Below, in pieces: positions 28,001-39,322 of a stretch of DNA of 64,000 nucleotides. The notes beneath the pieces were generated by a model. The model was not told the DNA's origin and ran no database searches. It saw only the letters and a list, made by a program, of their open reading frames with translations. Position numbers and translations under genes: made by a program. Origin of the DNA: Tubulanus polymorphus (lineage: Eukaryota > Nemertea > Palaeonemertea > Tubulaniformes > Tubulanidae); the NCBI RefSeq assembly GCF_964204645.1, contig NC_134030.1, positions 21,023,110 to 21,087,109 on the forward strand. Reading direction: 5' to 3'. Numbering within the stretch: the first letter of the stretch is position 1; each line of letters begins with the position of its first letter.

Positions 28001-28471
28001 CAACCGGCTCCGTTCATAACCATATGTGACATAAACCCGACTACCCTGCGCACCATCGACGTTACTTTTAAACATCAACGAGATCGAATCGTTACGGCGG
28101 ATTACATGTTTTCCTTCACCGCAGAATCTGTTATCGGACTCACCGACGAGAAGGTAGTTATCACTACAGAATATCGACGGCTCGATGTCGTAGTATAGTT
28201 TGATGTTGAAAGTTCCCGGTAAAGAGCTGTTGACGAACCAACGACATTCAACGCCGCGCGTAAACGACGGGTAATTCGGTGAAACGATGTAACCGGACGT
28301 AGAATCGACGGGGTACCAAGTGTTGTTACAAGACGAGCTGACCGTCACAGAGTCAGACAGATCAGCGTGTGCGATGTTAACTCGCCAGACGATCAGCGAC
28401 GCTATAAACAGCGCTCTCAGTCGATCCATACCGAACAGCATCAACACGACAGAATGAACCGAATCATTCAA
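22041..28471 (-). CDS. GRL101-like receptor copy B, intact (CUB / C-type lectin / LDLa / LRR / 7TM)
   Basis: Three coding exons on the minus strand, all phase 0: 28471-27239, 26790-25444 and 25262-22041 (TGA at 22041-22043), about 1933 residues. An internal Met at 28429 heads a clear signal peptide (MDRLRALFIASLIVW...), so the true start may be there. Order: two CUB domains (exon 1, e.g. GYIVSPNYPSF); further CUB-like modules with ECGIVQSPEYPGY; a C-type lectin domain split between exons 2 and 3; a second lectin-like segment; about seven LDLa modules, two degenerate; the LRR N-cap CPKNCRC and about six LRRs; then seven membrane helices with NIATCDF in TM2, TRQRY for DRY and NPLLY in TM7. The C-tail is short. 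LDLa plus LRR plus 7TM is the GRL101/type-C LGR plan. The added CUB and lectin modules point to glycan or protein binding outside the cell. Ligand is unknown. Its mate, copy A, is frameshifted. Confidence 0.93.
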
Positions 28472-28740
28472 ACTTTAGTTCGTCGAATAACAACCGAGCA
28501 CAAATTACAGTTCGTCCAATCAGAAAATTCGCTGAGAATTCTTTGAAATAGATATTTTTCGTTGCTGCTGCAATTATTTTGAAACCGATTCTAATCAAGC
28601 GTTCAATTTTTTTTTTCGCTGAGTTCCAATCAATAACGAATATTCATATATCTACATTTCGTGTAGCTACCTACTACCTCACGTGTTTTTAGAAGTGAAA
28701 GATCGTTCACACTTCACGTATATTAGTCACGCATATTATA
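28472..28740. other. Upstream flank of receptor copy B
   Basis: Probable promoter and 5' UTR side of copy B. I see no TATA box that I would defend, and no other gene. Confidence 0.4.
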
Positions 28741-29045
28741 CAGTTTTTGAAAGTGTTCTGATAAAATGTCTAATGTCTGGTGTTTGTAGTTCATTTTCAA
28801 TTAAAAATGTCTCAGGTGAAGCACTGAACACATGTGAAGTGTGGACGATCAGTTTTTGAAAGTGTGCTGATAAAATGTCTACTGTCTGGTGTTTGTAGTT
28901 CATTCTCGATTAAAAATGTCTCAGGTGAAGCACTGAACACATGTGAAGTGTGGATGATCAGTTTTTGAGAGTGTGCTGATAAAATGTCTAATGTCTGGTG
29001 TTTGTAGTTCATTTTCAATTAAAAATGTCTCAGGTGAAGTACTGT
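28741..29045 (-). repeat. 109-base satellite, array 2 (inverted orientation)
   Basis: Nearly three monomers of the 109-base satellite, reading on the minus strand just upstream of receptor copy B. Confidence 0.9.
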
Positions 29046-29715
29046 AACATATTCAAAAACGGTCTCTGTTAGACAAGAGGACTGGTTTAAACTCCCCCTC
29101 CAGTCCCCTACTGCCAGTGGGCAAGTCATGTCATTAAAAACCAATCTATAAATTCAAAGCCGTCTTAAGATTTTGAGACCACTCGATAACCAGTTTCTAA
29201 GTATCCAGAAAAAAAAAGTATACAGAAACTCTCAAAAACAGAAATATTAGTTACAGGTAGATATGTATTTTGAAACGAGGAATGATGATTCAGAGGAATC
29301 GATCGGGTTTTAGATATCAGGATAGATGAGATGGTGGTTGTTTGAAGTTCTCTCTAATTAACTTCGAGGCCTTCAGGGCTATATACGCATCGGAACAAAG
29401 AACAACCGAGCAGCGAAGTTGAACATATAATTTTCAACCGGAGCAAAATCTTTAACCGATGATAAAAAGTTGAAAAGTTCATAGATCTTCAATGCACGCA
29501 TTTTATATATCAAATACTGGTTTTTAGACTTACGAGTACAAACCGTATCCTAGGTAACAGCGCGCAAGTTTCATTGTGGGATTCGTCCTTCATCAAAGGC
29601 GCGAAATATTATCAATATTTCCATCCGAATTACAATTTCGCTTCCTGATTCGCCATCAAAAAGATAGATGTTAAAATCGGAAGCTTTTCTTAATTACAGG
29701 CATTTGAATTAAAAG
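29046..29715. other. Spacer between satellite arrays
   Basis: Unique AT-rich sequence between two oppositely oriented satellite arrays. No gene recognised. Confidence 0.4.
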
Positions 29716-30058
29716 TGCACTTTCAAAAACTGATCGTCTACACTTCACATGTGTTCACTGCTTCACCTGAGACATTTTTAATTGAAAATGAACTACAAAC
29801 ACCAGACATGAGACATTTTATCAGCACACTTTCAAAAACTGATCGTCCACACTTCACATGTGTTCAGTGCTTCGCCTGAGACATTTTTAATTGAAAATGA
29901 ACTACAAACACCAGACATTTTATCAGCACACTTTCAAAAACTGACCGTCCACACTTCACATGTGCTAGAACTTTATCCGAGATATTTTTAATTGAAAATG
30001 AACTACAAACACCAGACAGAAATTTTATCAGCACAGTTTCAAAAACTGATCGCAAAAC
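29716..30058 (+). repeat. 109-base satellite, array 3
   Basis: About three monomers in plus orientation, the last two shortened by internal deletions. Together with array 2 this forms an inverted pair about 670 bases apart. Confidence 0.9.
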
Positions 30059-30373
30059 TATAGATCGTGCAGTAGAATTGAGAAAAATGATCAATGACAA
30101 TTCTGTACGCTACAACTTAATGCGACAACAATACCCTTTTATGAATCGTTAAGATTGATAATTGAAACACATACGTTGAAAAATTAATTCCAAAATGTTC
30201 CCTCGATCTAATAGTTCTAACATATCGACTATCCGTTATAACGCACTGTTGGGGCAAATGGAAAACATGGTGAACGAATTTGGCGTTATCCCGAATGGTA
30301 TTTCCATTGAATTTGAGTCAATGTCACTGTCATTTCTATAATGATTGTAATTGCTTGTAATGTAATGTCCCCT

Positions 30374-30515
30374 GGGGCCGGTTGCATAGTCATGACTTAG
30401 ATTTAAGACCAGTTTAAGACCAACTTATAGTTCTATAGCCAATCTAACAACTTAAGACCAGTCTTAAGATTTAAGACCACTTTTGGACTTAAGTCACGAC
30501 TGTGCAACTGGCCCC
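30374..30515. mobile_element. Fold-back MITE-like element, about 140 bases
   Basis: Begins 'GGGGCCGGTTGCATAGTCATG' and ends with its near inverse ('...CGACTGTGCAACTGGCCCC'). The inside is made of inverted 'TTTAAGACCAGT' motifs and 'ATAGCCAATCTAACAACTTAAG'. Small size, terminal inverted repeats and no coding content fit a non-autonomous DNA element. Its inside is the source sequence of the array at 33945-34550. Confidence 0.7.
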
Positions 30516-30890
30516 TGGACCTCAGCATGTATTTATTTTGTATTGACTTGTTTAACAAAATCTATTTGTTCAAAAAAAGAAAATTGAATTTGAGTATGAT
30601 CTTAAATTCGTTCGCTGAAAATATATTTTTTTCTTTTGGGAACAGGCCCGTATCGTCATGAACGCGGGTATGTTCGTTTTTAACTATAAGTTGGAAATGA
30701 AGATTGGATTTGTGGGACCTTCGGAATTTTGAAAAACTTTATGCTTAGATATGGCCTCTGAAGGATCCCCGTTGGTATTATCAGGGAAGTGTATATCGCT
30801 TGTATTACCAATGCCTAAGAAAATGAACATAATCGATGTGTACATTTGTGGTTGATGAATAACTATAGATTAGAAGAATCAATTCAAACG

Positions 30891-31841
30891 TCATTTGTTT
30901 GAATTTCTGCAGCGGACTTTCATGCAGAAATATTCACGAATTTCTCGTCCCAGTAAAAGATATATGTAGAAATTTACCACATAATTACAAATATAAAACT
31001 GGCCTAGAATGTCATAGAGAAATTCTCTTCGTTCCGGTGAGATTGGCAAAAATGTTGTAATGGTAGAAGGAACATTAAATATTGCAAATGCGAGTGAAAC
31101 TGTTACGAGCATTACTGTCGTACGTTTTGATTTTGTAGTTTTCTGATCGGACGAAACCATTTTTGAACCTCTGAATAACTGAATTATTATAACAGAATTC
31201 GATATGATAATCAGGGTTAACGGTATGATGTTATTGTAGATGACGATTATGGAAAAAAGCTTTATTTGGTCAAATAATTCGTGGTAGCATCCAAAAACCT
31301 GGTCGGTAAAATGTATGGACAAAGCAGGTGAGAGATATAGAATCAGTACATTCACTGCAGTGATTATGAATATAGCAAATCTAGCGAATCTCGGTGTACA
31401 TATCAAACGAGATGTGAACGGGAAAAGCACAACCGCCGCGCGTTCTAGTGACACAGCTACTATCAACCACGAACTATTACAAGATGCAAGCGCCATCACA
31501 AATTCATAGATTTTACAACTGATGAGTGAATTCATGATGAACATAGGACCATCGTCAACGTGCAAGAGAACAAACTGTAAAACAGGCATCAGCGTACAAT
31601 TGATGCAATACATAGAATCGCTGAGAGACAAAACGATCAGATAGTTAGCGTAAGATAAACCGCGGAATCTACAACTTATCATTATCAGGAAAGTAGCCGA
31701 ATTTCCGAACGCTCCTAGCAGCAAAAGGGTTACCAGGAGGACCAACGAGGCCGTAACGTAGCCCCCGGACTTGTTTGCCACGGACATGAGAACGATGTAA
31801 CTGGCATACGGTCGTCCGATTCGAATCCGGGTTAGATTCAT
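30891..31841 (-). CDS. Intronless class A (rhodopsin-like) G protein-coupled receptor
   Basis: Single-exon frame of 316 residues on the minus strand. Seven hydrophobic segments are visible, TM1 from about residue 30 (GAFGNSATFLIM, the conserved GN) and TM2 with LSLSDSMYC. The Cys before TM3 and the Cys in the second extracellular loop (FGCYHE) could form the usual disulphide. The DRY position reads LERAA, and NPxxY reads VNFYIY, both unusual. N-terminal NLT and NKS are possible glycosylation sites. Membrane receptor coupling to G proteins is inferred from family. Ligand is unknown, though the peptide-receptor type is likely. Chance or pseudogene is unlikely because the whole 7TM frame is open. 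Confidence 0.85.
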   Translation of the reverse strand: MNLTRIRIGRPYASYIVLMSVANKSGGYVTASLVLLVTLLLLGAFGNSATFLIMISCRFRGLSYANYLIVLSLSDSMYCINCTLMPVLQFVLLHVDDGPMFIMNSLISCKIYEFVMALASCNSSWLIVAVSLERAAVVLFPFTSRLICTPRFARFAIFIITAVNVLILYLSPALSIHFTDQVFGCYHELFDQIKLFSIIVIYNNIIPLTLIIISNSVIIIQLFRGSKMVSSDQKTTKSKRTTVMLVTVSLAFAIFNVPSTITTFLPISPERREFLYDILGQFYICNYVVNFYIYLLLGREIREYFCMKVRCRNSNK

Positions 31842-32934
31842 GATTCACGAGGAACTGAACTATGTGTCTGGTTCACGAGCTAGAAGAATCTAGTATTAAC
31901 TGCGGAAGGTGTTTGATTGAAAATAATTCTACGAAAATGAAAATATCGATACGCACACCATCGGAACAATGTCTTACTTAATGGAAGAGTTCACAAGACA
32001 TTGTCCGCTTCAAATGAAGAATCAATTCTCTGAAATCTCATACCATTTACTAAGATCTTGTGAAATTTCGTTAATGTGTTATTATTCTATATCCACGAAT
32101 TAAATCGCATTGGAAAATAGAATAGTTAGACGCAACTAGATTAGATATCAATATTCGTTGTATATGGTAAATGGTGTATTGGTTTATAGCTAAACATCTG
32201 AACAGATTTGAAAAAGTTTGCACAAGTAGAATTCGTTTCTAAGTGAGGTTATAATGATATTACAACGAATTCCTACTATTAAGCAGTGGGAAAATCACAC
32301 CTGACCCGTAGAACATCGGGGTTAGACAACCATCTTAGATACCGGAGGTCCCGAGACTAGTCCAGTACTAACACGCACAGTAACTGTAGAAACCGTCTGG
32401 AGAATTTAGGGAGCCAAGGTTCACCGAAGTCCTCTCTTGTCGTGATGGGGGCAGATCCAAAGAGCACGTCCAACACTGATGGTTACTATAAGACGGACTG
32501 AACTTTATTTCTCTCTTAACTGCATTTGACCTACTTCATGGGAGTCGAGCTCGCCACTACTACACATGTGTCTAATCAGCTGTTGACCAGAGAAAGATGA
32601 AACATGAACAATCCCACGTTATCGGTTTGGACTCTAAAAAGACTCTTCGTTTTAGAGTCCATGGTTTGGCGAACCCGACAGTAACTTCTATCGGTAACAA
32701 CTATCATATACCATCCGTGTTTCGTTGAAACAAATTCCGAACGCGACTCCCCTTTCAGACGGAGCACACGGCCTTCATTCTTTCATCTTCTTCGATATTT
32801 CTTATTACAGTCAAGGATCACCTGTAAAGTTAATCAAGAGATCTGAAATGATTTTGATGTTCATTCAGTAACAGTAACAGTAACAGTAACAGCCTCAGAT
32901 TGTTTGTTTACCTAAGAGTCATCATCCGATGACT
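31842..32934. other. Intergenic, no gene recognised
   Basis: Upstream flank of the minus-strand GPCR, then unique sequence. A short ACAGTA repeat lies near 32870-32892. The short open frames show no domain. Confidence 0.4.
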
Positions 32935-33262
32935 TCGTGCCACCAGCTATCCCGCTAGATGGCGTGCGTAACAGTGCGACAACCCCCGTCAAAATCTAGT
33001 TCATTCTCAATGAACTTTCTTCAAGATTTTTAGCCTCCCTCATCAGAAATTAGGCAAATCACTCTTGATAAACTTAGATGATCTTTAGGTTCATATATAA
33101 GGTGGATTTTACTAATCATCATTCAAAGAATTTGAGAAATAACGGATGGATTTTGATTGAATCTGAGAAGAAATCCGGGAGTTGTTGTCTGAATACTAGC
33201 GACACCTGGTGGATCCTCGCTTGCCACAAGTGGAATCCTCGATTGCCACAGTCGAACGTAGA
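32935..33262. mobile_element. Left copy of an inverted repeat element flanking the phospholipase gene
   Basis: About 330 bases running from 'CGTGCCACCAGCTATCCCGC' through 'TTAGATGATCTTTAGGTTCA' to a partial 77-base satellite unit. It is repeated in inverse orientation at about 37695-38022 with high similarity along its length. The element lacks coding potential. The pair brackets the phospholipase A2 gene. Confidence 0.75.
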
Positions 33263-33785
33263 GTCCTCATTAGTAACGGCATGTCTGTCTGTTATTCGCG
33301 AAAACAAGCTTCAGGAAACATTTACATATATTCACTTGACTTAAGTTCGGCTTAATACTTACTTACTGACAGGCCCTGTTAGTACTCAAAGAGGTGCCTT
33401 CCTACTGGACATTGAAGACGATTATTAGGATATCTTCGAAACGTCGAATGAATATTAGCTCAAGGGCTTGTTGGGGAGTCGTTTTGGGGTTTTGTCCAAC
33501 ACCGATTATTACGATATTAGACAGAGAAGTGCCACAACCTTTTTAATTGTTTTTACTTTGACCGCGCAGGTGTCCGGTGAGATTACGGGTAATCGTCGGA
33601 TTAACGAAACGTCGATATTCGCTACAAATGAGGTGCAACGGATTTAGAAACGATTAAATGTCGTTTATTAGGATTTCCAGATTTTTGCGGATTAACGGTT
33701 TATCGAAACTGACAGAAATTATACATTTCTGGTAATCGCATATATCCTTAAAAAATGACCAGGTGTCTGCAGGGTTCGATGCCTT

Positions 33786-33791
33786 TATAAA
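33786..33791 (+). promoter_or_regulatory. TATA box of the phospholipase A2 gene
   Basis: TATAAA in 'CCTTTATAAACTGG', 65 bases upstream of the ATG at 33856. A start site about 30 bases downstream would give a short 5' UTR. Confidence 0.55.
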
Positions 33792-33855
33792 CTGGACGCA
33801 ATTCGACTGCGTTTGTCTTCTGATTTAGAACCTTTAAAGACGAAAACTCTTTAAA

Positions 33856-36149
33856 ATGAAATCAGGCACCCTGGTGAAGATATTCCTCGCTATATCGCTT
33901 ATCGCGATTTTGGGTAAGTTATATAGAACCAAAAAGCAGCTTAGACTGGTCTTAAGTTGTTAGATTGGTTATGGAACCAAAATGAGCTTAGACTGGTCTA
34001 AGTTGTTGGACTGATTATGGTCCCAAGATGAGCTTAGACTGGTCTTAAGTTGTTAGAATAGTTATGTTACCAAACGAGAGAAATCCCACTATAAGTTCAG
34101 CCAAAAATGAAATTTTCTGAGGTTATTCATCTTACACGGATATTGTGTATCTTCTCGTCTCATTACAGAACCAAAACGAGCTTAGACTGGTCCTAAGCTT
34201 TAGATTGGTTATAAAACCAAAATGAGCTTAGACTGGTCTTATGCGTTAGATTGGTTATAGAACCAAAACGAGCTTAGACTGGTCCTAAGCTTTAGATTGG
34301 TTATAAAACCAAAATGAGCTTAGACTGGTCTTAAGTTGTTAGATTGGTTATAGAACCAAAACGAGCTTAGACTGGTCTTAAGCTTTAGATTGGTTATTAA
34401 ACCAAGATGAGCTTAGACTGGTCTTAAGCTTTAGATTGGTTATAGAACCAAAACGAGCTTAGACTGGTCTTAAGCTTTAGATTGGTTATTAAACCAAGAT
34501 GAGCTTAGACTGGTCTTAAGCTTTAGATTGGTTGTAGAACCAAAATGAACTCATATTAATCCTGTCACAATAATAATTGATTCAGTTTCGGAAATCATCA
34601 CCACGAATGAAAATAAAGTCAAATGGAAGATTTTCGGTATAAAATGAATCAATGGCTTCTTTTTTTAGCTGTTGAGAAAAGTTCGCAAAATGTTGCCCAA
34701 TTCGCGGCGATGATTCGACACACAACTCGTCGGAGGGCGTTGGACTTTAATAAGTATGGAAACTGGTGCGGGAAGGGAGGTGGCGGTCCGGTACTTGATA
34801 GAATCGATCGGTAAGTTTATCAGTTTACTTACCCTTCACATATTGTTTCATAAATTTCATTTTAGGGCCCATTACTGAGTGAACTACTTTTGGTCGAGGT
34901 TTTTCGTCGTTTCCGTATATAGGCTTTGTTCTTGTCAAAACTGATGCCGCAGCAATAGAGGATTTCACTCAGTGCAAGTACCGATCAACCAGGTGTCGCT
35001 AGTGCGCAGTAGGACATCAACTACTGCGGCAATAGAGGATTTCACTCAGTGCAAGTACCGATCAACCAGGTGTCGCTAGTGCGCAGTAGGACATCGACTA
35101 CTGCGGCAATAGAGGATTCTACTCGTGGCAAGTGAGGATCCACCAGGTGTCGGTAGTGTGCAGTAGAACATCAACTACTGCAGCGATAGAGTATTCCATT
35201 TTTAGCAAGTCAGGATCCACCAGGTGTCGCTAGTGAGCAGTAGAACATCGGAAGAGGGTGTGACTAGAATGCAGGAATGAAACGCTGGGATTTCCCAGTG
35301 TATCGAGTTGGTGGGCTTCGAGAATTGATCATCAAAGTACAGCATCGGTTCTAAGATATGATTTGATTATTTTTCCAGATGCTGTTATGATCATGATAAA
35401 TGTTGGGCCAGACTGAAAAGTGGAACTTGTTTAGGACGCAATCTGTTTACTACACCTTACAACTATGACAAAGTGTTTAACCGACGACTGGCCTGCGGTA
35501 AGTTCCTCAATATCAAACTTAAAACATGAAACAAGTCATCGGGGGATGGGTGGTAGCAGTTTCAACTTAACAAAGGCGATCGGGTTGGACTATAGTGCGA
35601 CCTGTGTTAGGCATAACATTGACAGGAGCTCATTCTAGAGCTACCAATCAGAGTGCGTTTTCCATTAGAACGTGCACCCCCATTGGCTGGTTAGCTACTG
35701 ACCAATCATGCGCAATTTACATTAGAACACGCACCCCTATTGGCTGGTTAGCTTGTGACCAATCAGAACCGGTTTTACAATAGCCACTGTTTCAATTGGC
35801 TGGCTGGCGGATTTTACAAGAACACGTCGATGGCTGAAAATCATTAGCTGGTTACAACGGACCAATCAGAGTAGCATCTCACAGCCAATATTTCGGATGA
35901 TTAAAACTTTGAAAGAACATTATACTCCGCCTTAATTGGGACAGTACACATTTCACAGAAGAGAATCAGAATTTGAAGCCCCGTTCACACTCAGACATGA
36001 ATTGAATTCTCTCTCCTTTTCCAGGTAAAAATAGGTGGGGATCGGCAAGTCTTAGAAGATGTAAGCGAGCTCTGTGCGAGTGTGACAAGAAGTGCGCTTA
36101 CTGCTTCAAGGCTAACCTGAAACATTACGACGTTAATAACAAACATTAG
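33856..36149 (+). CDS. Secreted phospholipase A2
   Basis: Four exons: 33856-33913, 34669-34810, 35379-35497 and 36025-36149 (stop TAG). Phases agree and the product is 147 residues. Exon 1 is a signal peptide. Exon 2 carries a short propeptide-like part and the calcium loop (YGNWC followed by a Gly-rich turn). The catalytic CCxxHDxC motif is split across exons 2/3, with the active-site His and Asp intact. Exon 4 has the second conserved Asp in the CECD motif and more paired cysteines. This is a canonical small calcium-dependent enzyme that cleaves the sn-2 ester of phospholipids outside the cell. Roles in digestion, defence or venom are all known for the fold, and nothing here decides between them. 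All three introns hold tandem repeats. A TATA box precedes the gene. Confidence 0.92.
33945..34550 (+). repeat. About 45-base minisatellite in phospholipase intron 1
   Basis: About ten units of the kind 'GAGCTTAGACTGGTCTTAAG' plus 'CTTTAGATTGGTTATAGAACCA', interrupted near 34070-34160. The unit matches the interior of the fold-back element at 30374-30515 in inverse orientation, so the array appears to be an amplified piece of that element. Confidence 0.88.
34955..35262 (+). repeat. 77-base satellite in phospholipase intron 2
   Basis: About four units with 'CCAGGTGTCGCTAGTG' and 'CAATAGAGGATT', filling over half of intron 2. Confidence 0.88.
35625..35880 (+). repeat. 'ATTGGCTGGTTAGC / GACCAATCA' repeat in phospholipase intron 3
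   Basis: Three to four imperfect units of roughly 60 bases that contain both ATTGG and CCAAT, so each can pair with itself. Embedded in the last intron. Confidence 0.7.
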
Positions 36150-36234
36150 AAATTGACCGGAAATTGTTGTCAACCAATTGAATCGATGAATAATGAGGCA
36201 TGATAGATACAACGTCTTAGACATTTCTTCAATC

Positions 36235-36768
36235 AGGAACTTCAATCAGGAACTGGGTTCAGAGCCAAATTAAACCCTCACAAATGTGGAGCTGGGGGCC
36301 AGAGTCAAATTATTCCCACACAACTGTGGAACTGGACTCGGAGTGAAATGAAATCCACGCAACTGCGCACAATTTCATAAATTAAACCCTCACAACTGTG
36401 GAACTGGGTTCAGAGCTAAATTAAACCCTCACAACTGTGGAACTGGGTTCAGAGCCAAATTAAACCCTCACAAATGTGGAGCTGGGGGCCAGAGTCAAAT
36501 TATTCCCACACGACTGTGGAACTGGGTTCGGAGTGAAATGAAATCCACGCAACTGCGCAACTGGGTTCAAGGTCTTAAATTAAACCCTCACAACTGTGGA
36601 ACTGGGTTCAGAGCTAAATCAAACCCTCACAACTGTGCCACTGGGTACAGAGTGAAATGTAACCCACACAACTGTGGAACTGGGTACAGAGTGAAATGTA
36701 ACCCACACAACTGTGGAACTGGGTTCAGAGTGAAATGTAACCCACACAATTGTAGTACTGGATTATAG
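36235..36768 (+). repeat. 'CACAACTGTGGAACTGGGTTC' minisatellite downstream of the phospholipase gene
   Basis: About a dozen units of roughly 40-48 bases, each with a form of 'CACAACTGTGGAACTGGGT'. The inverse complement of this unit forms the array in INTS10 intron 11 (61035-61345). Confidence 0.88.
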
Positions 36769-37694
36769 GTAGTCCAGATTGCAAACGAGTTCAAATTGTT
36801 TTAACAAATCGATATTTTCTACCTTTGGATTACATTTCATGAATAACCTTTGAATTGCCATTCTGCAAAAGTATTTAATCTAATCCCTTATACTAAAAAT
36901 GTCTAATGTCCCTGATACTTGAAAACCCGAGAAAAATCCTTTGTACAAATGCGATAAAAATGGTCTCAATTTCAGACAGCGCTACTAATTCTATAGGCGC
37001 GCTTTTAAGCTTTTGAAAACACATGTAGATTTCAATCATCCCCAACATCTGAAATGCAAACATCTAAAATATATATTTCGGGATTTGAAGGATTCGCGCT
37101 AAAAGCCTCGTAATTACCGAGTCGTTCAGACCTGCGGAATAAGACGATATCGATTCTGGTAAATAAGATAGTGGGGAGAGAGAGAGTGTTGTTGAAGGCT
37201 GTTATCACGGGTTTTGTGCTGCTTTCTCGCTGTATGATGTGTTCGTTAGAACAGTCGATATCGAGTACGAAGCGGAGGGTAAGGATAAAAACAAGAAACC
37301 AATTTGAGAACTATGTAAATTAAAAAGAGAAAAGCTACTTTTAAAGAAATGTGATTTTTTAATGAATCATCGAAATCGGATTCTGATGCTCTGTAATTGA
37401 AACCACGTTGCTTCTCTAGCCCAGACCCAGAACTTGATTCTTTAACAATTCAGCAATTAAGCAATTGTTCAGTCATTTAAACAAAATGTTTGTGGTTCGA
37501 GTTGGTACGTCGTTACCCATCTTGTCGTCCAGTCGTTTGGATTACCGTTGGTTGGCCTGGTGTCTCGGGGTTATTTCTGACCCAGCCATCGTCGGCGTGA
37601 CATATGCCATTATTCGTCTCAACAGCGTCGTGATATCTCAACCGGACGCCGTTTTGTTTCAGAGCAGACGTAAACGATAGTGAAACGCAGGATT
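36769..37694. other. Intergenic, no gene recognised
   Basis: Unique sequence between the minisatellite and the right repeat element. The open frames at about 37465-37740 overlap on both strands and show no domain. Confidence 0.4.
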
Positions 37695-38022
37695 CGTCTG
37701 TGGCAATCGAGGATCCCACTTGTGACAAGCGAGGATCCACCAGGTGTCGCTAGTGTGCATTCAGAAAACAACTCCCGGATTTCTTCTCAGATTCAATTAA
37801 AACCTATCCGTAATTTCTCAAATTTTTTGAATGATGATTAGTAAAATCCACCTTATATATGAACTTAAAGATCATCTAAGTTTATCAAGAGTGATTTGCC
37901 TAATTTCTGATGAGGGAGGCTAACAAATCTTCATTGAAAATGAACTAGGTTTTGACAGGGGTTGTCGCACTGATACACTCGCCATCTAGCGGGAGATAGC
38001 TGGTGGCACGGAGTCCTCATTG
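37695..38022. mobile_element. Right copy of the inverted repeat element
   Basis: Inverted counterpart of 32935-33262. It begins with a partial 77-base satellite unit and ends 'GGGAGATAGCTGGTGGCACG'. About 4.4 kb separates the two copies. Confidence 0.75.
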
Positions 38023-38319
38023 ACGACTATTGTTTTCCCCACCACAGATCCTTTTGACCGCTCTGAAAATCTTTACCGACGAATCATAAACAGTTAACAA
38101 CCCGATTATTGATTTATTTAATCGAATTTTAATTGAATCTAATTATACTACGAGATTTGACGACTGAGTTACAAATATGTATTCAATTCGAGCTTTTTCT
38201 TGGATGCCACGACGAAGACAGTCAGTCAGTCAGTATACAACTGACTGTGATTTGGTTTTATAATCGGATATTCCCAAACCACCGTAATTATATCCCATTA
38301 TAAACCGAATCATAGACGC

Positions 38320-38859
38320 TTAGGAACAAAATAACGCTTGACAGTTGCTGCCGCAACACTGAGATGAATCGTTACACGCCTGGCCTTTTGGCAAGCAACC
38401 TATATTTTAAAAAAAAATAACGTGAAATTAGTAGTGAAATTTAGAAGTAGAACAATTCTTCACATTACTAAAATCGAAGAAATGATTTGAACCTCGACCC
38501 CGGATCCTTGCGATGGCGATGATAGACGCCCCTCGATCTTCGGACAAACAAATATATACAAGAGTTTTGGAAATAAATAGTGTATGTAAGAACAATATTG
38601 CTCGACTTCAATTGACTGGGTTTTTATCAGAATATAACTATTCAATATTATTTCTGAAATGTATTCATCTAATTAATTCGTTCAGCCGATAGACGCCTAC
38701 TAAATGTTTACTGATAATTGTGAATTTTATTACATCATTTATGGAATCCTACGAAATTGTGTATCATTTTCCAAACAGATACTCACCTTCTGCTAACGCC
38801 ACGGCACTGACCACAATCGCAACGATTCCACATATGCGAGTCATTGAATAAGCAAACAT
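38320..38859 (-). CDS. Small secreted cystine-knot (knottin-like) peptide
   Basis: Two exons on the minus strand: 38859-38787 and 38399-38320 (stop TAA at 38320-38322), joined in phase 1 with donor GTGAGT, 50 residues in all. Exon 1 is a signal peptide with a hydrophobic core (IVAIVVSAVALA). Exon 2 encodes the whole mature part of about 26 residues. Its six cysteines are spaced C-x6-C-x5-CC-x3-C-x4-C, the pattern of inhibitor cystine-knot peptides. There is no propeptide between leader and mature part. Such peptides act outside the cell as channel modulators, antimicrobials, protease inhibitors or signals. The sequence does not say which. AATAAA reads on the minus strand near 38112. Genes this short are often missed by annotation. 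Confidence 0.8.
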
Positions 38860-39221
38860 TTTCTTCGTCTAGGATTTGAATTGAATATATGCTACTATAG
38901 CAATTTGGCATTGCGGGGAAATCTCAAATATTCTGATTATTCAACAATTTTGAAGAATTGCTGAGAATTATTCAATGAAAGGTGCAACATCATAGAAAAG
39001 AGACTCCATATTTTTTCGAATAGAATAAAGTCAACATTAAAATCATGGAGTCACTTTTCTATATTTAACCCCTTTCGATGAAGACTTTTGGGAATCCTTC
39101 AATACAGTTAAAATGGACCAGAAATAAATGTTTTAGGTCCACTGCCAGTCATTCCTGGCTCTTATAAGGTATTTGTTAGGTATATACCATCGAAACTGAC
39201 TGAGCTAGGCCACCAAGGTCC
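38860..39221. other. Upstream flank of the knottin gene
   Basis: Probable promoter side of the minus-strand knottin gene. No other gene recognised. Confidence 0.4.
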
Positions 39222-39322
39222 GGTTTTATGGACTGGTATTATCTTTTAACTCGGGGGGCCAACTCAATTCATATTCAATTCGGATAACCCCCGGGTTAAA
39301 GATAATACCAGTCCGTAAAACC
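39222..39322. mobile_element. Fold-back sequence
   Basis: 'GGTTTTATGGACTGGTATTA' near 39222-39242 is matched by its inverse near 39300-39322. Arms of nearly 40 bases are separated by a short loop around 39261-39285, with C/G runs at the inner ends. It is a hairpin-forming, MITE-like piece. Confidence 0.65.
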
